A stretch of DNA of 40,970 nucleotides from JAYQUR01 sp038133505 (lineage in GTDB: Bacteria; Pseudomonadota; Alphaproteobacteria; MPNO01; UBA830), in contig JAYPTI010000010.1 in NCBI GenBank assembly GCA_038133505.1, positions 1-40,970 of the forward strand, in the 5' to 3' direction. The position numbers were made by a program, and so were the translations under genes. This document shows positions 7,281-15,790 of this stretch, one piece after another. Position 1 is the first letter of the stretch. Each line of letters opens with the position of its first letter. Under the pieces are notes generated by a model. The model was not told the origin of the DNA. It did not search any database and saw only the letters and a program-made list of their open reading frames with translations.

Positions 7281-8666
7281 ATGATTCATACCCGACGACA
7301 ATTCATGGCGGGCGCCGCGTCGCTACCGGTGGCAATGGCCTGGGCTCGCAACGGCTTGACGTAGAAGCCCGTTGCGCCGGTCCTGCGCGCCAGCCCCGGA
7401 ACCGCGCGCCTCGCCGACGGCTATCCGGCGACGCCGATCTGGGGGTACGACGGCGGCACGCCTGGACCGGTCGTTCGCGTCCGCCGCGGCGCGCGGCTCG
7501 TCCGGCGTTTCGAAAACGGCCTGCCGCAACCTTCCACCGTGCATTGGCACGGTATCAGGATTGCGAATGCGATGGACGGCGTGCCCGGTCTGACGCAGCC
7601 ACCCGTGCCGCCGGGTGAAAGCTACGACTACGAATTCACACTGCCCGATGCCGGAACCTACTGGTACCACCCGCACAACCGGACATGGGAGCAGATGGCG
7701 CGGGGCCTCTATGGCGCGCTCATCGTAGAGGAAGACCAGCCGCCCAAGGTCGACCGGGACGAGGTTCTGCTGATCGACGACTGGCGGCTGGATCGCAACG
7801 CCTCGATTGCCGAAAACTTCGGGGCGATGATGGACTGGTCGCATGGCGGAAGGCTGGGCAATTGGATCACGGTAAACGGGCGCGGCGATTTCTCTCTCGC
7901 CGTCCGGCAGCGCGAACGACTGCGTCTGCGTCTGGCCAATACCGCAAATGCGCGGATTTTTCCATTGGGGCTTGATGGGTTCGAAGGATGGGTTGTCGCG
8001 CTCGACGGTCAGCCGCTCGACCGGCCGGAACCGGTCGGGGGTATTGTTCTGGCGCCCGCCCAGCGCGTCGATCTTATCGTCGATACCGTCGCGGAAAAGG
8101 GCGGCACGGCGAGCCTATTCATGCCGGACCGGTCCGGCAAAATCCCGATTGCCGTGTTCCCTGTCGCAGGCGAGGCGCGTGACCGGCGAATGTCGGCCCC
8201 GTTGCCGCTTCCGTCGAACGGTCTTCCTGTTCCTGAAAGTCTCGAAACGGCGAAGCGAGTGACGCTCCGGATGGAGGGAGACGCGATGGGCGGCATGCGG
8301 GGTGCGATGATGGGCGGCCGGATGATGGGGATGCGGGAGCTGGTAGGGTCAGGGAAAATCTGGGCATTCAACGGATCCGCCGAAATGCCGCAAAAGCCGC
8401 TGCTCGCGGCTTCGGCGGGACAGACGGTTCGCATCGCGCTCGTCAACGACACGGCCTGGCCTCATGCGATGCATCTGCACGGACACCATTTCCGGAAGGT
8501 CGGCGCCGGCGGCGCGCTCGGCCCCCTCCGCGATACGTTGCTGGTAGATACGGAGGAAACCGCAGAGATTGTGTTTGTCGCGGACAATCCAGGGGACTGG
8601 CTGCTTCATTGCCATATGCTGGAGCACGCCGATGCGGGCATGATGACTTGGGTGAAGGTAACGTGA
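7281..8666 (+). pseudogene. Tat-exported multicopper oxidase interrupted by an in-frame TAG
   Basis: From the ATG at 7281 the frame encodes a twin-arginine leader (MIHTRRQFMAGAASLPVAMA), reaches TAG at 7362-7364 (codon 28), then continues in the same frame to a TGA at 8666, 461 codons in all. The downstream part is a complete CueO/SufI-like multicopper oxidase: HWHG (88-91), WYHPH (128-132), HLHGHHF (398-404) and HCHMLEHADAGMM (443-455) supply the type 1, 2 and 3 copper ligands. A Met-rich loop (about 336-352) resembles the copper-binding segment of cuprous oxidases. As written, only a 27-residue leader would be made, unless TAG is misread or is a base error. The first later start is a GTG inside the HWHG motif, too late for export. 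It probably once served copper detoxification with the two genes upstream. Confidence 0.83.
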
Positions 8667-8788
8667 TCCCTTCCGAAAGGACTGCCGCCGCCGCCCACCG
8701 CCGCAACCATGCCCTGCATCCGCGTCTGGCACGGCGCATGGAATTGTGCTGTTGTACCGCCTGAATTGATCCGCCCGGGAGACCGCAT

Positions 8789-9577
8789 ATGAACGCCACC
8801 GCCGTCCGCGACCTCGAATTCCCCTCGCTCCGCGACCGCGTTTCCGACGAGGAATGGCAGGTTCGTGTCGATACTGCCGCGGCCTACCGGCTGGCGCACC
8901 ATTACGGCTGGGCGACGACCCTTATCTACAACCACATTTCGACCCGTGTGCCGGGCCCGGAGCATCACTTCCTGCTGAATCCGTTCGGCCTGTCGTGGAA
9001 CGAGGTGACGGCGTCGAACCTCGTGAAGATCGACCTCGAGGGCAATATCCTCGATGACACGCCGTATACGGTGAACAACGCCGGATACACCATCCACAGC
9101 GCGATTCACGGCGCGCGCGAGGATGCGGTCTGCGTGATCCACACCCATACCGAGGCCGGCATGGCCGTCTCGTCCCTCGAGGACGGGCTGATATACACCA
9201 ACCAGGACGCCATGATGTTCTACGGCCACACGGCCTATCACGACTTCGAGGGCATCGCGCTGGACCTGTCGGAACGCGAGCGGCTGGTGAACGATCTCGG
9301 CGACAACAAGGTGATGATCCTCCGCAACCACGGCCTTCTGACCACCGGGCGCTGCGTGTCGGAAGCGTGGGTGCAGATGTTCTTCCTCGAGAAATGCTGC
9401 TCGTCGCAGCTCTCGCTGCTCGCCGCTGCCGCGGCCTCGGGCCAGAAGCTTCGGCTGCCGTCGGAGGAGGTATGCGCACACACCGCCGCGCAGTACGACA
9501 AGGCGGGCTGCGGCGACAAGGAATGGCCGTCGCTGATCCGCGAGCTCGACTCGGTCACCACGGATTACAAGTACTGA
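8789..9577 (+). CDS. class II aldolase/adducin-family protein
   Basis: This 262-residue protein has the class II aldolase fold: YNHISTRVPGPEHHFLLNPFG at about residues 47-67, the zinc-binding HTHT (near 118-121) and the later RNHG histidine. The usual catalytic acid lies in the substrate loop. Adducin-type members act as aldolases, epimerases or decarboxylases on small hydroxy-acids and sugar phosphates; the long C-terminal helix region fits the non-sugar bacterial subgroup. GGGAGA precedes the ATG. A metallo-beta-lactamase-fold gene follows after 19 bases, so the two probably share a transcript. The substrate is unknown. Confidence 0.85.
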   Translation: MNATAVRDLEFPSLRDRVSDEEWQVRVDTAAAYRLAHHYGWATTLIYNHISTRVPGPEHHFLLNPFGLSWNEVTASNLVKIDLEGNILDDTPYTVNNAGYTIHSAIHGAREDAVCVIHTHTEAGMAVSSLEDGLIYTNQDAMMFYGHTAYHDFEGIALDLSERERLVNDLGDNKVMILRNHGLLTTGRCVSEAWVQMFFLEKCCSSQLSLLAAAAASGQKLRLPSEEVCAHTAAQYDKAGCGDKEWPSLIRELDSVTTDYKY

Positions 9578-9596
9578 ACCGGACGCACGGGAAAGC

Positions 9597-10322
9597 ATGA
9601 CCGCCACAGTCGACGAGATCGCGCCGAACCTGTTCCGCATCGCCTGCTACCACGAGGCGGCAAACTTCCAGTTCTCGTCCTTCCTCGTCCGCGACGACGA
9701 GCCTTTGCTCTATCACACCAACCTGCGCGGCTTCTTCGGCGACGTGAAGGAGGCCGTCGCCTCCATCCTAGATCCGGCGACGATCCGCTGGGTCGGTTTC
9801 AGCCATTTCGAGAGCGACGAGTGCGGCGCGCTGAACGACTGGCTCGCCGTTGCACCGCACGCCGTGCCGGTGTGCAGCTTCGTCGGCGCGCGTACCAGCG
9901 TCGGCGATTTCGCCGACCGGCCGCCGAAAGTGCTGGATGAGGGCGAGGCGCTGGAGACCGGCGCGCATTGCTTCCGCGTGCTGGAGACCAAGCACCTGCC
10001 GCACGGCTGGGACTGCAGCCTGCTGTTCGAGGAGAAGGGGAAAACGCTGTTCTGCTCCGACCTGTTCGGCCACGGCGGCAATGTCGAGGCGCTGACCGAC
10101 GGCGACATCGTCGGCCGCTCCGACACCTACAACGCCCGCCAGCAGGAAGGTCCGATGGCCGGCTCGGTCCCTTATACGCACGAGACGAAACCCATCTTGG
10201 AGAGCCTCGCGGCGCTGGCGCCCGCGACGCTCGCCTGCATGCACGGCTCCAGCTTTAACGGCGACGGCGCGCAGGCGCTGCGCGATCTCGGCGACGTGCT
10301 CGAAAAGAATTTTGGACCCTGA
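9597..10322 (+). CDS. metallo-beta-lactamase-fold protein, diiron (ODP-like) type
   Basis: This 241-residue protein has the MBL fold in the variant seen in flavodiiron proteins and relatives. The metal motif reads HFESDECGALN (H-x-E-x-D rather than H-x-H-x-D-H), followed by a TKHLPHGWD histidine, FCSDLFGH with an Asp, and a terminal CMHGSSF histidine. That pattern suggests a di-iron centre able to react with oxygen or NO, but no flavodoxin domain is attached. It may act with a separate flavin reductase or be a hydrolase. It follows the aldolase closely and is followed by msrB, which hints at oxidative-stress or small-molecule detoxification use. Confidence 0.8.
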   Translation: MTATVDEIAPNLFRIACYHEAANFQFSSFLVRDDEPLLYHTNLRGFFGDVKEAVASILDPATIRWVGFSHFESDECGALNDWLAVAPHAVPVCSFVGARTSVGDFADRPPKVLDEGEALETGAHCFRVLETKHLPHGWDCSLLFEEKGKTLFCSDLFGHGGNVEALTDGDIVGRSDTYNARQQEGPMAGSVPYTHETKPILESLAALAPATLACMHGSSFNGDGAQALRDLGDVLEKNFGP

Positions 10323-10349
10323 TCCGGTCCGCAAGGAGTGACATCACCC

Positions 10350-10751
10350 ATGGTCGAGAAGATCAAGAAGACCGACGAAGAATGGCGCGAGCAGCTGTCG
10401 GAAGAATCGTTCTATGTCGCCCGTAAGCACGGCACCGAACGGCCGTTTACCGGCGAATACAACGACTGCAAGGACGACGGCATCTACACCTGCATCTGTT
10501 GCGGTCATCCGCTGTTCGATGCGGAACACAAGTTCGATTCCGGCACCGGCTGGCCGAGCTTCTTCAAACCGCTGAACGCCGATTCCGTGGAGACTCAGAC
10601 CGACTGGTCGTTGCTGATGCGGCGGACCGAAGTGCACTGCGCGCGCTGTGACGCCCACCTCGGCCACGTGTTCCCGGACGGTCCGATGCCGACGGGGCAG
10701 CGCTATTGCATGAATTCGGTTTCGCTGAAGTTGGAACCGAAGGACGAGTAG
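10350..10751 (+). CDS. msrB: peptide-methionine (R)-S-oxide reductase
   Basis: This 133-residue MsrB reduces the R-form of oxidised methionine in proteins. It has the two structural zinc pairs, Cys48/Cys51 (CICCG) and Cys97/Cys100 (CARC), the GTGWPSF stretch, the HLGHVF motif and the catalytic Cys120 in RYCMNSVSL. Length is typical for a free-standing cytosolic MsrB. I prefer the ATG at 10350 (MVEKIKK) to a GTG at 10338, because the AAGGAG at 10333 overlaps that GTG. The stop is TAG. It converges with the DUF6165 gene, with only 13 bases between the two stops. Confidence 0.96.
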   Translation: MVEKIKKTDEEWREQLSEESFYVARKHGTERPFTGEYNDCKDDGIYTCICCGHPLFDAEHKFDSGTGWPSFFKPLNADSVETQTDWSLLMRRTEVHCARCDAHLGHVFPDGPMPTGQRYCMNSVSLKLEPKDE

Positions 10752-10764
10752 CCGGCGCGGCTAT

Positions 10765-11163
10765 TCAGTATTCCGCGTAGGACTTTTCCTCGACGATTTC
10801 CGCCCCGAGCAGATCGTTGATTGCGCGTTTGAGCGCCGCGCGTTCGTCGTTGGTGAAATAGACGGCGCGGGCTAGGCCGACGAACGTCTCGCCGAAATCC
10901 CGGGCGCGTTCGCAGTCTCGAATATCGTCTTCGATGTCCCACAGGCGGCCGTTGATCGCCCGCAGTTCGTCGGTCAGATCGTCCAGCGCCGCGGAGCGCG
11001 GAATGCAGCGGTCGCGGGTGGCGGCCAGAACGGCCAGCTCGCGGCGGATATTGACGAGCTTGGCTCCGTCCGAAATGCGGGCGGCCTTGATCTCGAGGAT
11101 GGTGATCTTGTCGATCAGCTCGCCCGGCGAGGTTTCGACCGCAATGGAAGCGACGTGACTCAT
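10765..11163 (-). CDS. DUF6165 family protein
   Basis: This 132-residue soluble, mostly helical protein starts MSHVASIAVETSPGELIDKI and ends NDERAALKRAINDLLGAEIVEEKSYAEY, the two conserved blocks of DUF6165. The function of the family is not known to me. The ATG at 11163 overlaps, as ATGA, the TGA (11160-11162) that would end the upstream TPR/glycosyltransferase frame if its internal TAG were absent. The two genes were therefore evidently co-translated. Members are often found next to TPR/glycosyltransferase-9-like genes, as here. No signal peptide or membrane segment is visible. Confidence 0.8.
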   Translation of the reverse strand: MSHVASIAVETSPGELIDKITILEIKAARISDGAKLVNIRRELAVLAATRDRCIPRSAALDDLTDELRAINGRLWDIEDDIRDCERARDFGETFVGLARAVYFTNDERAALKRAINDLLGAEIVEEKSYAEY

Positions 11164-11270
11164 GCCGCGTTTCCGTCGCCGCGAATCCGTTCGGCGAGAC
11201 CGCGTGCGATGGTCGCGAACACGCCGGGCCAGTCGTGCGCTTTCTGCTGACGGACGAGCCGCATGGACGG
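11160..11270 (-). pseudogene. severed C-terminal tail of the TPR/glycosyltransferase-9 gene
   Basis: Reading on past the TAG at 11271-11273, the same frame gives PSMRLVRQQKAHDWPGVFAT and ends at TGA 11160-11162. Homologous proteins end with a W-Y-P-[ST]-M-R-L-[FV]-R-Q block and a short D-W segment, so this tail belongs to the gene upstream. The TAG replaces the expected Tyr codon of W-Y-P. The tail stop overlaps the DUF6165 start in an ATGA. Confidence 0.7.
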
Positions 11271-12779
11271 CTACCAGGCGGCGGTCTTACTGGTATAGCC
11301 CCAGCGCCAGTCGGGCTGGTTGCACAGCGCGACCGTCACAGGTGCGCCGATCGCGCCCGCGACGTGGGCGATCGAGGTATCGGAGGTGACGACCAGGTCG
11401 AGGTGCGCCATGACGGCCGCTGTGTCCAGGAAAGCGCCGTCGGCGTCGAAATCGTCCGGCAGGACGGCGAGACGGTCCGACCACCCGATGTCGGCGATCT
11501 GCTCCGTACCGGCGCCGTGCTGGAGACTGATCAGCTCGACTCCGTCGACGCGCGCCAGCAGTTCGTAGCAGGCGAGCGGGATTGAGCGGCGCGCGTCGTG
11601 GCGATATGCGTCGCTGCCCTGCCAGGCGATGCCGACACGAAGCCTCTTTGCGGGGCCGAGCAATTCGGCGGCAGCGGCAACGCGCGCCGGGTCGGGCGAA
11701 AGATAGGAATTGTCGTCGGGCAGCAGCGGCAAGCCTTCGTTGAAGAAGCGCGCTAGCGATAGTAACGGCGTCTGAAAGTCGTGCTTCGGCCGCTCGGGCA
11801 GCGGCACGATTTCCGGTGCGCCGTCGAGCGTTTCGATCAGCGGGATCAGACGATCCTGACACGCGAAGATCACCTTGCCGCCGAAAGACGCGAGCTTCGG
11901 CAGGTAGCGGCAGAACTGGACGGTATCGCCGAGACCCTGTTCCGCGTGGACCAGCAGCGTGCGCCCGTTCAGCGCCTCGCCCTGCCATTGTGGCCGGTCG
12001 AGCGACTGCATGGCGAAGCCGGGGAGGCGGCTGCGCCATTCGTACTCCTGCCAGCCCTGCTCGAAACGGCCGAGCGCGAGCTGCATCAGCGCCATGTTCC
12101 AGTGCGCTTCGGGCACGTCCGGGCTGACGGCGATGGCGTTCGTGAACCGTTCGACCGCCGCGTCGAACTTGCCCATCTCCTTCAGCGTGACGCCGAGATT
12201 GATGTGGGCGCGGACATGGTCGGGTTTCTCGTAGACGACCTGGCGCAGCGTGATCTCGGCTTCCTCGTAATGTTCCGCCGCGATAAGCCCGTTGCCGTAG
12301 TTGAACCGGATCTCCGGATCGGCCGGCCGCAGGGCGACTGCCGCTTCCAGATGCTCCAGCGCCTTTTCGGGCTTGCCGGCGGCCTTGTAGGCGGCGCCGA
12401 GATTGGACAGCGCTTCCGGCGACTTGGGCAGCATCTCGACGACCATCTTGTGCGCCTTGATCGCATCGCGGTGGCGGCCAGTCGCCTTGAAGGCGTTACC
12501 GAGGTCGCAGAGGATTTCGGGGCGGTCCGGGCTCGTCTTGGCGGCCTTGACGAGAAGCTGCGTCGCGCGTTCGGCGCGGCCGCGCTTGAGCGCGACGAGG
12601 CCCGACATGTGAAGCGCGCCGGAGTTCGACGGGCTTTTCTTCAGGATCTTGCGGTAGATCTCGTCCGCCTTGTCGTATCGGCCGGCGCGGAAATATGCCA
12701 ATGCGGCGGCAAGCTGCTCGTCGGCATAGAAGCCGCGGCTGTCTTCGCGATTCAGGTTCAGCGCTGGCGCCGACGCCAT
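11271..12779 (-). CDS. TPR protein with glycosyltransferase-9-like C-terminal domain (ends early at TAG)
   Basis: The first 502 residues are open. About seven TPR units fill residues 20-260 (for example ALAYFRAGRYDKADEIYRKI). A glycosyltransferase-9/ADP-heptose-transferase-like domain follows, with LLVHAEQGLGDTVQFCRYLP, VGIAWQGS and the donor-binding region DLVVTSDTSIAHVAGAIGAP. Proteins of this layout are common in alphaproteobacteria and are thought to modify surface or flagellar components, but the acceptor is unknown. The frame stops at TAG right after PDWRWGYTSKTAAW, where relatives have W-Y-P; 37 further codons remain in frame downstream. The shortened product lacks only the last C-terminal helix and might still fold. 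No signal peptide. Confidence 0.85.
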   Translation of the reverse strand: MASAPALNLNREDSRGFYADEQLAAALAYFRAGRYDKADEIYRKILKKSPSNSGALHMSGLVALKRGRAERATQLLVKAAKTSPDRPEILCDLGNAFKATGRHRDAIKAHKMVVEMLPKSPEALSNLGAAYKAAGKPEKALEHLEAAVALRPADPEIRFNYGNGLIAAEHYEEAEITLRQVVYEKPDHVRAHINLGVTLKEMGKFDAAVERFTNAIAVSPDVPEAHWNMALMQLALGRFEQGWQEYEWRSRLPGFAMQSLDRPQWQGEALNGRTLLVHAEQGLGDTVQFCRYLPKLASFGGKVIFACQDRLIPLIETLDGAPEIVPLPERPKHDFQTPLLSLARFFNEGLPLLPDDNSYLSPDPARVAAAAELLGPAKRLRVGIAWQGSDAYRHDARRSIPLACYELLARVDGVELISLQHGAGTEQIADIGWSDRLAVLPDDFDADGAFLDTAAVMAHLDLVVTSDTSIAHVAGAIGAPVTVALCNQPDWRWGYTSKTAAW

Positions 12780-12878
12780 GGCGCGCCTCCGGACGTTAAC
12801 GAACTACGTCCGGGATCGTATTCCGGAATGGTTTACAAAGGCTTGCATCCGCCGCCCGCCGCCGCCGAAATGTTCGGT

Positions 12879-13229
12879 TCAGGCCGCCGCCACCGCCGTC
12901 ATCTCGACCCGGAGCTCAGGCGACGCGAGCGGCGCCTGGACGGTCGTCCGAGCGGGCGCGTTCGGCCCGTCCACCCAGGCGTCCCACTCGGCGTTCATCG
13001 CCTGGAACTCGGCCATGTCGGCGATGTAGATCGTCACCGTGAGAAGCTTCGACTTGTCGGACCCCATCTCGGCGAGCGTCGCCTCGATCCGTTCCAGGAC
13101 GTCGGCGGTCTGGGCGGATATATCGCCGGCGCGGTCGCGCGCGACGTGCCCCATCGTATAGATCGTGTCGCCATGCCGGACCGCCTTGCTCATGCGGGGG
13201 CCGGGATCCGCACGCTGAATGTCTGCCAT
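12879..13229 (-). CDS. RidA (YjgF/YER057c/UK114)-family protein
   Basis: This 116-residue RidA-fold protein has the strand RHGDTIYTMGHVARD, the trimer-forming TADVLERIEATLAEMG helix and a C-terminal RVEMTAVAA. The arginine that RidA proper uses to hold the imino acid would fall in the stretch VQAPLASPEL and is missing, so imine deaminase activity is doubtful; it belongs to one of the Rid subfamilies of unknown substrate. A GGGAGAG ribosome site precedes the ATG. It is a single gene, divergent from the NmrA-type reductase. The 99 bases between it and the TPR gene hold nothing recognised. Confidence 0.85.
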   Translation of the reverse strand: MADIQRADPGPRMSKAVRHGDTIYTMGHVARDRAGDISAQTADVLERIEATLAEMGSDKSKLLTVTIYIADMAEFQAMNAEWDAWVDGPNAPARTTVQAPLASPELRVEMTAVAAA

Positions 13230-13343
13230 TATTCTCTCCCTGATGGATGCGCGGTTGTCGCCCGCGCCGCGCCCGCCGTCAACGGCGCCGATTGGTCGAG
13301 CCCGCCCCGTCGTCTATGATGATGCAGAACAGGGAGGTGCCGG

Positions 13344-14216
13344 ATGATCCTGGTAACCTGCGCGGGCGGAAAAACCGGCCGCGCCATGATCTCCGCGTTT
13401 GCCGCCGCGGGCGAAAAGGTCCGCGCGATGCTGCGGAGCGGGGGAATCGACGACGAGTTGACGGCGCTCGGCGCGTCCGAGATCGTTCATGCCGACCTCG
13501 GCGATACGGGTGCCGTTGCGGCCGCCGCCGAGGGGTGCCGGGCGATCTACTACATCTGTCCGAACATGACCGAAAACGAGCGGCGCTACGGCGAGAACGT
13601 CATCGCCGCGGCAAGGTCCGCCGGCGTGGAGCGGCTGGTATTTCACTCCGTCCTGCATACGCAGGTGCAGGCGCTGCAGCACCACTGGAACCGGCTGTTC
13701 GTCGAGGAGGCGATTATCGAATCCGGCGTGCCGTTCTCGATCCTGCAGGTCGGCTCCTACTACCAGAACATGCTCCCCGGCTGGTCGAAAATGGTCGAGA
13801 CCGGCATCCATGCAATGGCCTACGACGTCGACGCGCCGATGAGCCTCGTCGATCTCGAGGACGTGTCGGCGGCCGCGCTTGCGGTGCTGTGCGACCCCGG
13901 CTGCGCGAACGGCATCTTCGAGATTTGCGGCCCCGTCGTCACGCTGCGGGAAAAGGCGGCGATTCTGAGCGACGTGATCGGACGACCCGTGGAGGCCGGA
14001 AAACTGCCGGCCGATGCGGCGATCGAGCACGCGGCGCACATGGGCGTCGGCGCCTACGGGCAGGAATGCATGCGCCGCATGTTCGCCCATTACGACGACC
14101 ACGGGCTGGTCGGCAGCCCGCGCGTCCTCGGCTGGCTGCTGGGGCGTCCGCCGACCGATTTCGAGACGTTCGCGCGGCGCGCGGCTGCGGCGCAGAAGGA
14201 AGCGGTAAATGGATAG
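13344..14216 (+). CDS. NmrA-like NAD(P)-binding reductase
   Basis: This 290-residue atypical short-chain dehydrogenase has the N-terminal dinucleotide motif TCAGGKTGRAM (GxxGxxG type) and the typical NmrA/HSCARG pattern: VRAMLRS, ADLGDTGAVAAAAEG, a YYICPNM strand end and ERLVFHSVLH. The catalytic Tyr-x3-Lys of classic SDRs is not obvious, and NmrA members may be either redox sensors or reductases. GGGAGG at 13332-13337 is a strong ribosome site. The end overlaps the next gene by eight bases, so it is translated with the flavoprotein. It ends with TAG. It is the first gene of the 13344-20688 run. Confidence 0.85.
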   Translation: MILVTCAGGKTGRAMISAFAAAGEKVRAMLRSGGIDDELTALGASEIVHADLGDTGAVAAAAEGCRAIYYICPNMTENERRYGENVIAAARSAGVERLVFHSVLHTQVQALQHHWNRLFVEEAIIESGVPFSILQVGSYYQNMLPGWSKMVETGIHAMAYDVDAPMSLVDLEDVSAAALAVLCDPGCANGIFEICGPVVTLREKAAILSDVIGRPVEAGKLPADAAIEHAAHMGVGAYGQECMRRMFAHYDDHGLVGSPRVLGWLLGRPPTDFETFARRAAAAQKEAVNG

Positions 14217-15765
14217 ATACGATGCGATCGTCATCGGCGGCGGTCACAACGGGCTGATCGCCGCTGCCTATCTCGCCAAGTCGGGCGTGAAAACGCTCGT
14301 GCTCGAACGCCGCGCCATCCAGGGCGGCGCCTGCGTGACCGAGGAGATCGGCGGCGCGCCCGGCTTCCGGGTGTCCACCGGCGCCGCGCAGCTCGGCAAC
14401 CTGACGCCCGATATCGTCGCCGACCTCGAACTCGAACGGTTCGGCTACGAACTCGTCGTGCCCGATCCGCTGACGGTCTTTCCGTTTCCCGACGGGCGGT
14501 ATCTCGCGCTGTGGTGCGACGGGTCGCGGAATGGCGCCGAATTCTCGAAGTTTTCCGCCAGGGACGCGGCCGAAGTGCCCGCCTACTTTGCAGACTGCAT
14601 GACCGTCTGCGACATCGTCGAGCCGATCCTGAACGGCGAGGAGACCTGCACGCTGGACAGGATCGCGGACGCTTTTCGCGCCGCCGGGCGCGCGGATCTG
14701 TTCGACGCGTTCATCCTCGGCAGCATGTCCGACGTTCTCGACGGCAGGTTCGAATCCGAGGAGATCAAGGCGGTCCTCGGCTATACGGCGACGTTCGGGA
14801 CCAACGCCGACACGCATGTGCCCGGTACCGCCTACGTGATGGCGCATCACCTGTTCGGCGGCACCACCGGCATACGTGGCCGCGCGGTCTACGTGAAGGG
14901 CGGCATGGGCGGGCTCGCCGACGCGCTGGCGACCTCCGCCGCACATTTCGGCGCGACGCTCCGGACGGACGCGGAAGTCGCGCGCATCGTCGTCCGCGAC
15001 GGCGCCGCGCGCGGCGTGGAGCTGGCGAACGGCGAACGGATCGAGGCGTCCGCCGTGATCTCGAATGCGGATCTCCACACGACCTTCCTTCATCTTGTCG
15101 GGCGCTCTCATCTAGACGCCGGGTTCGCTGCGGCCATCGACGGCATTCAGGCGAACGGCGTCGCGCTCAAGGTCAATTGCGCGATGGACGCGCAACCCAC
15201 GTTTTCGGCGCTGCCTGCGGATATCGTGCCGGCGCGCGTCAGCCTGTGCCCGTCGCCGGCCTACGTCCAGGCGGCATGGGCCGAGGCGAGCCGCGGTCAT
15301 CTTGCGTCGAACCCGTATATGACGGTCCACATGCAGTCCGTCGTCGATCCGTCGCTCGCGCCGCCGGGCAAGCACACGCTGACCTGCTATGCGCAGTTCT
15401 TTCCCTACAATCTCGCGCCGGAACTCGGCGGCTGGGACGCGCAGCGCGACCGCGCCGGGGAGATCGTCCTCGATACCGTCGCGCGGTTCGCGCCCGACGT
15501 GCGCGACAAGGTCATCGCCACCGAGGTGACGTCGCCGTGGGATCTCGAGCGGGTCTTCGGGATGACCGGAGGCCATCAGTTCCACGGCGACCTGATGCCC
15601 GGCAACCTGTTCGAGACGCGCCCCGCGCCCGGCTGCGACGGTGCGGTGACGCCCATCGACCGGCTCTATCTGTGCGGGACCGGCGCCCATCCCGGCGGCT
15701 GCGTCTGGGGCGCGCCGGGCCGGCGGGCCGCGCGGACGGTCGCCGCGGAACTCGTGAGCAGCTGA
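14209..15765 (+). CDS. phytoene-desaturase-like FAD-dependent oxidoreductase (PYROXD2 type)
   Basis: This 518-residue flavoprotein has the N-terminal FAD Rossmann motif VIGGGHNGLIAAAYLAKSG (about 8-26), a LVLERR strand end, GGACVTEE, a mid-protein VKGGMGGLADALA, and the C-terminal FAD-binding block LYLCGTGAHPGGCVWGAPGR. That order matches the NAD(P)/FAD oxidoreductases annotated as phytoene dehydrogenase-related or PYROXD2. No carotenoid genes are nearby, so it more likely dehydrogenates a catabolic intermediate. It is cytosolic with no membrane segment, and co-transcribed with the NmrA gene before it and the MetE-like gene 25 bases after it. Confidence 0.87.
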   Translation: MDRYDAIVIGGGHNGLIAAAYLAKSGVKTLVLERRAIQGGACVTEEIGGAPGFRVSTGAAQLGNLTPDIVADLELERFGYELVVPDPLTVFPFPDGRYLALWCDGSRNGAEFSKFSARDAAEVPAYFADCMTVCDIVEPILNGEETCTLDRIADAFRAAGRADLFDAFILGSMSDVLDGRFESEEIKAVLGYTATFGTNADTHVPGTAYVMAHHLFGGTTGIRGRAVYVKGGMGGLADALATSAAHFGATLRTDAEVARIVVRDGAARGVELANGERIEASAVISNADLHTTFLHLVGRSHLDAGFAAAIDGIQANGVALKVNCAMDAQPTFSALPADIVPARVSLCPSPAYVQAAWAEASRGHLASNPYMTVHMQSVVDPSLAPPGKHTLTCYAQFFPYNLAPELGGWDAQRDRAGEIVLDTVARFAPDVRDKVIATEVTSPWDLERVFGMTGGHQFHGDLMPGNLFETRPAPGCDGAVTPIDRLYLCGTGAHPGGCVWGAPGRRAARTVAAELVSS

Positions 15766-15790
15766 ACCGGTCTAAGGAGGAGGGATCGCG

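Noticed and set aside
14209..15765. Carotenoid biosynthesis locus
   Set aside because: The phytoene-desaturase-like flavoprotein has no crtB, crtE or crtY neighbours; catabolic genes surround it.
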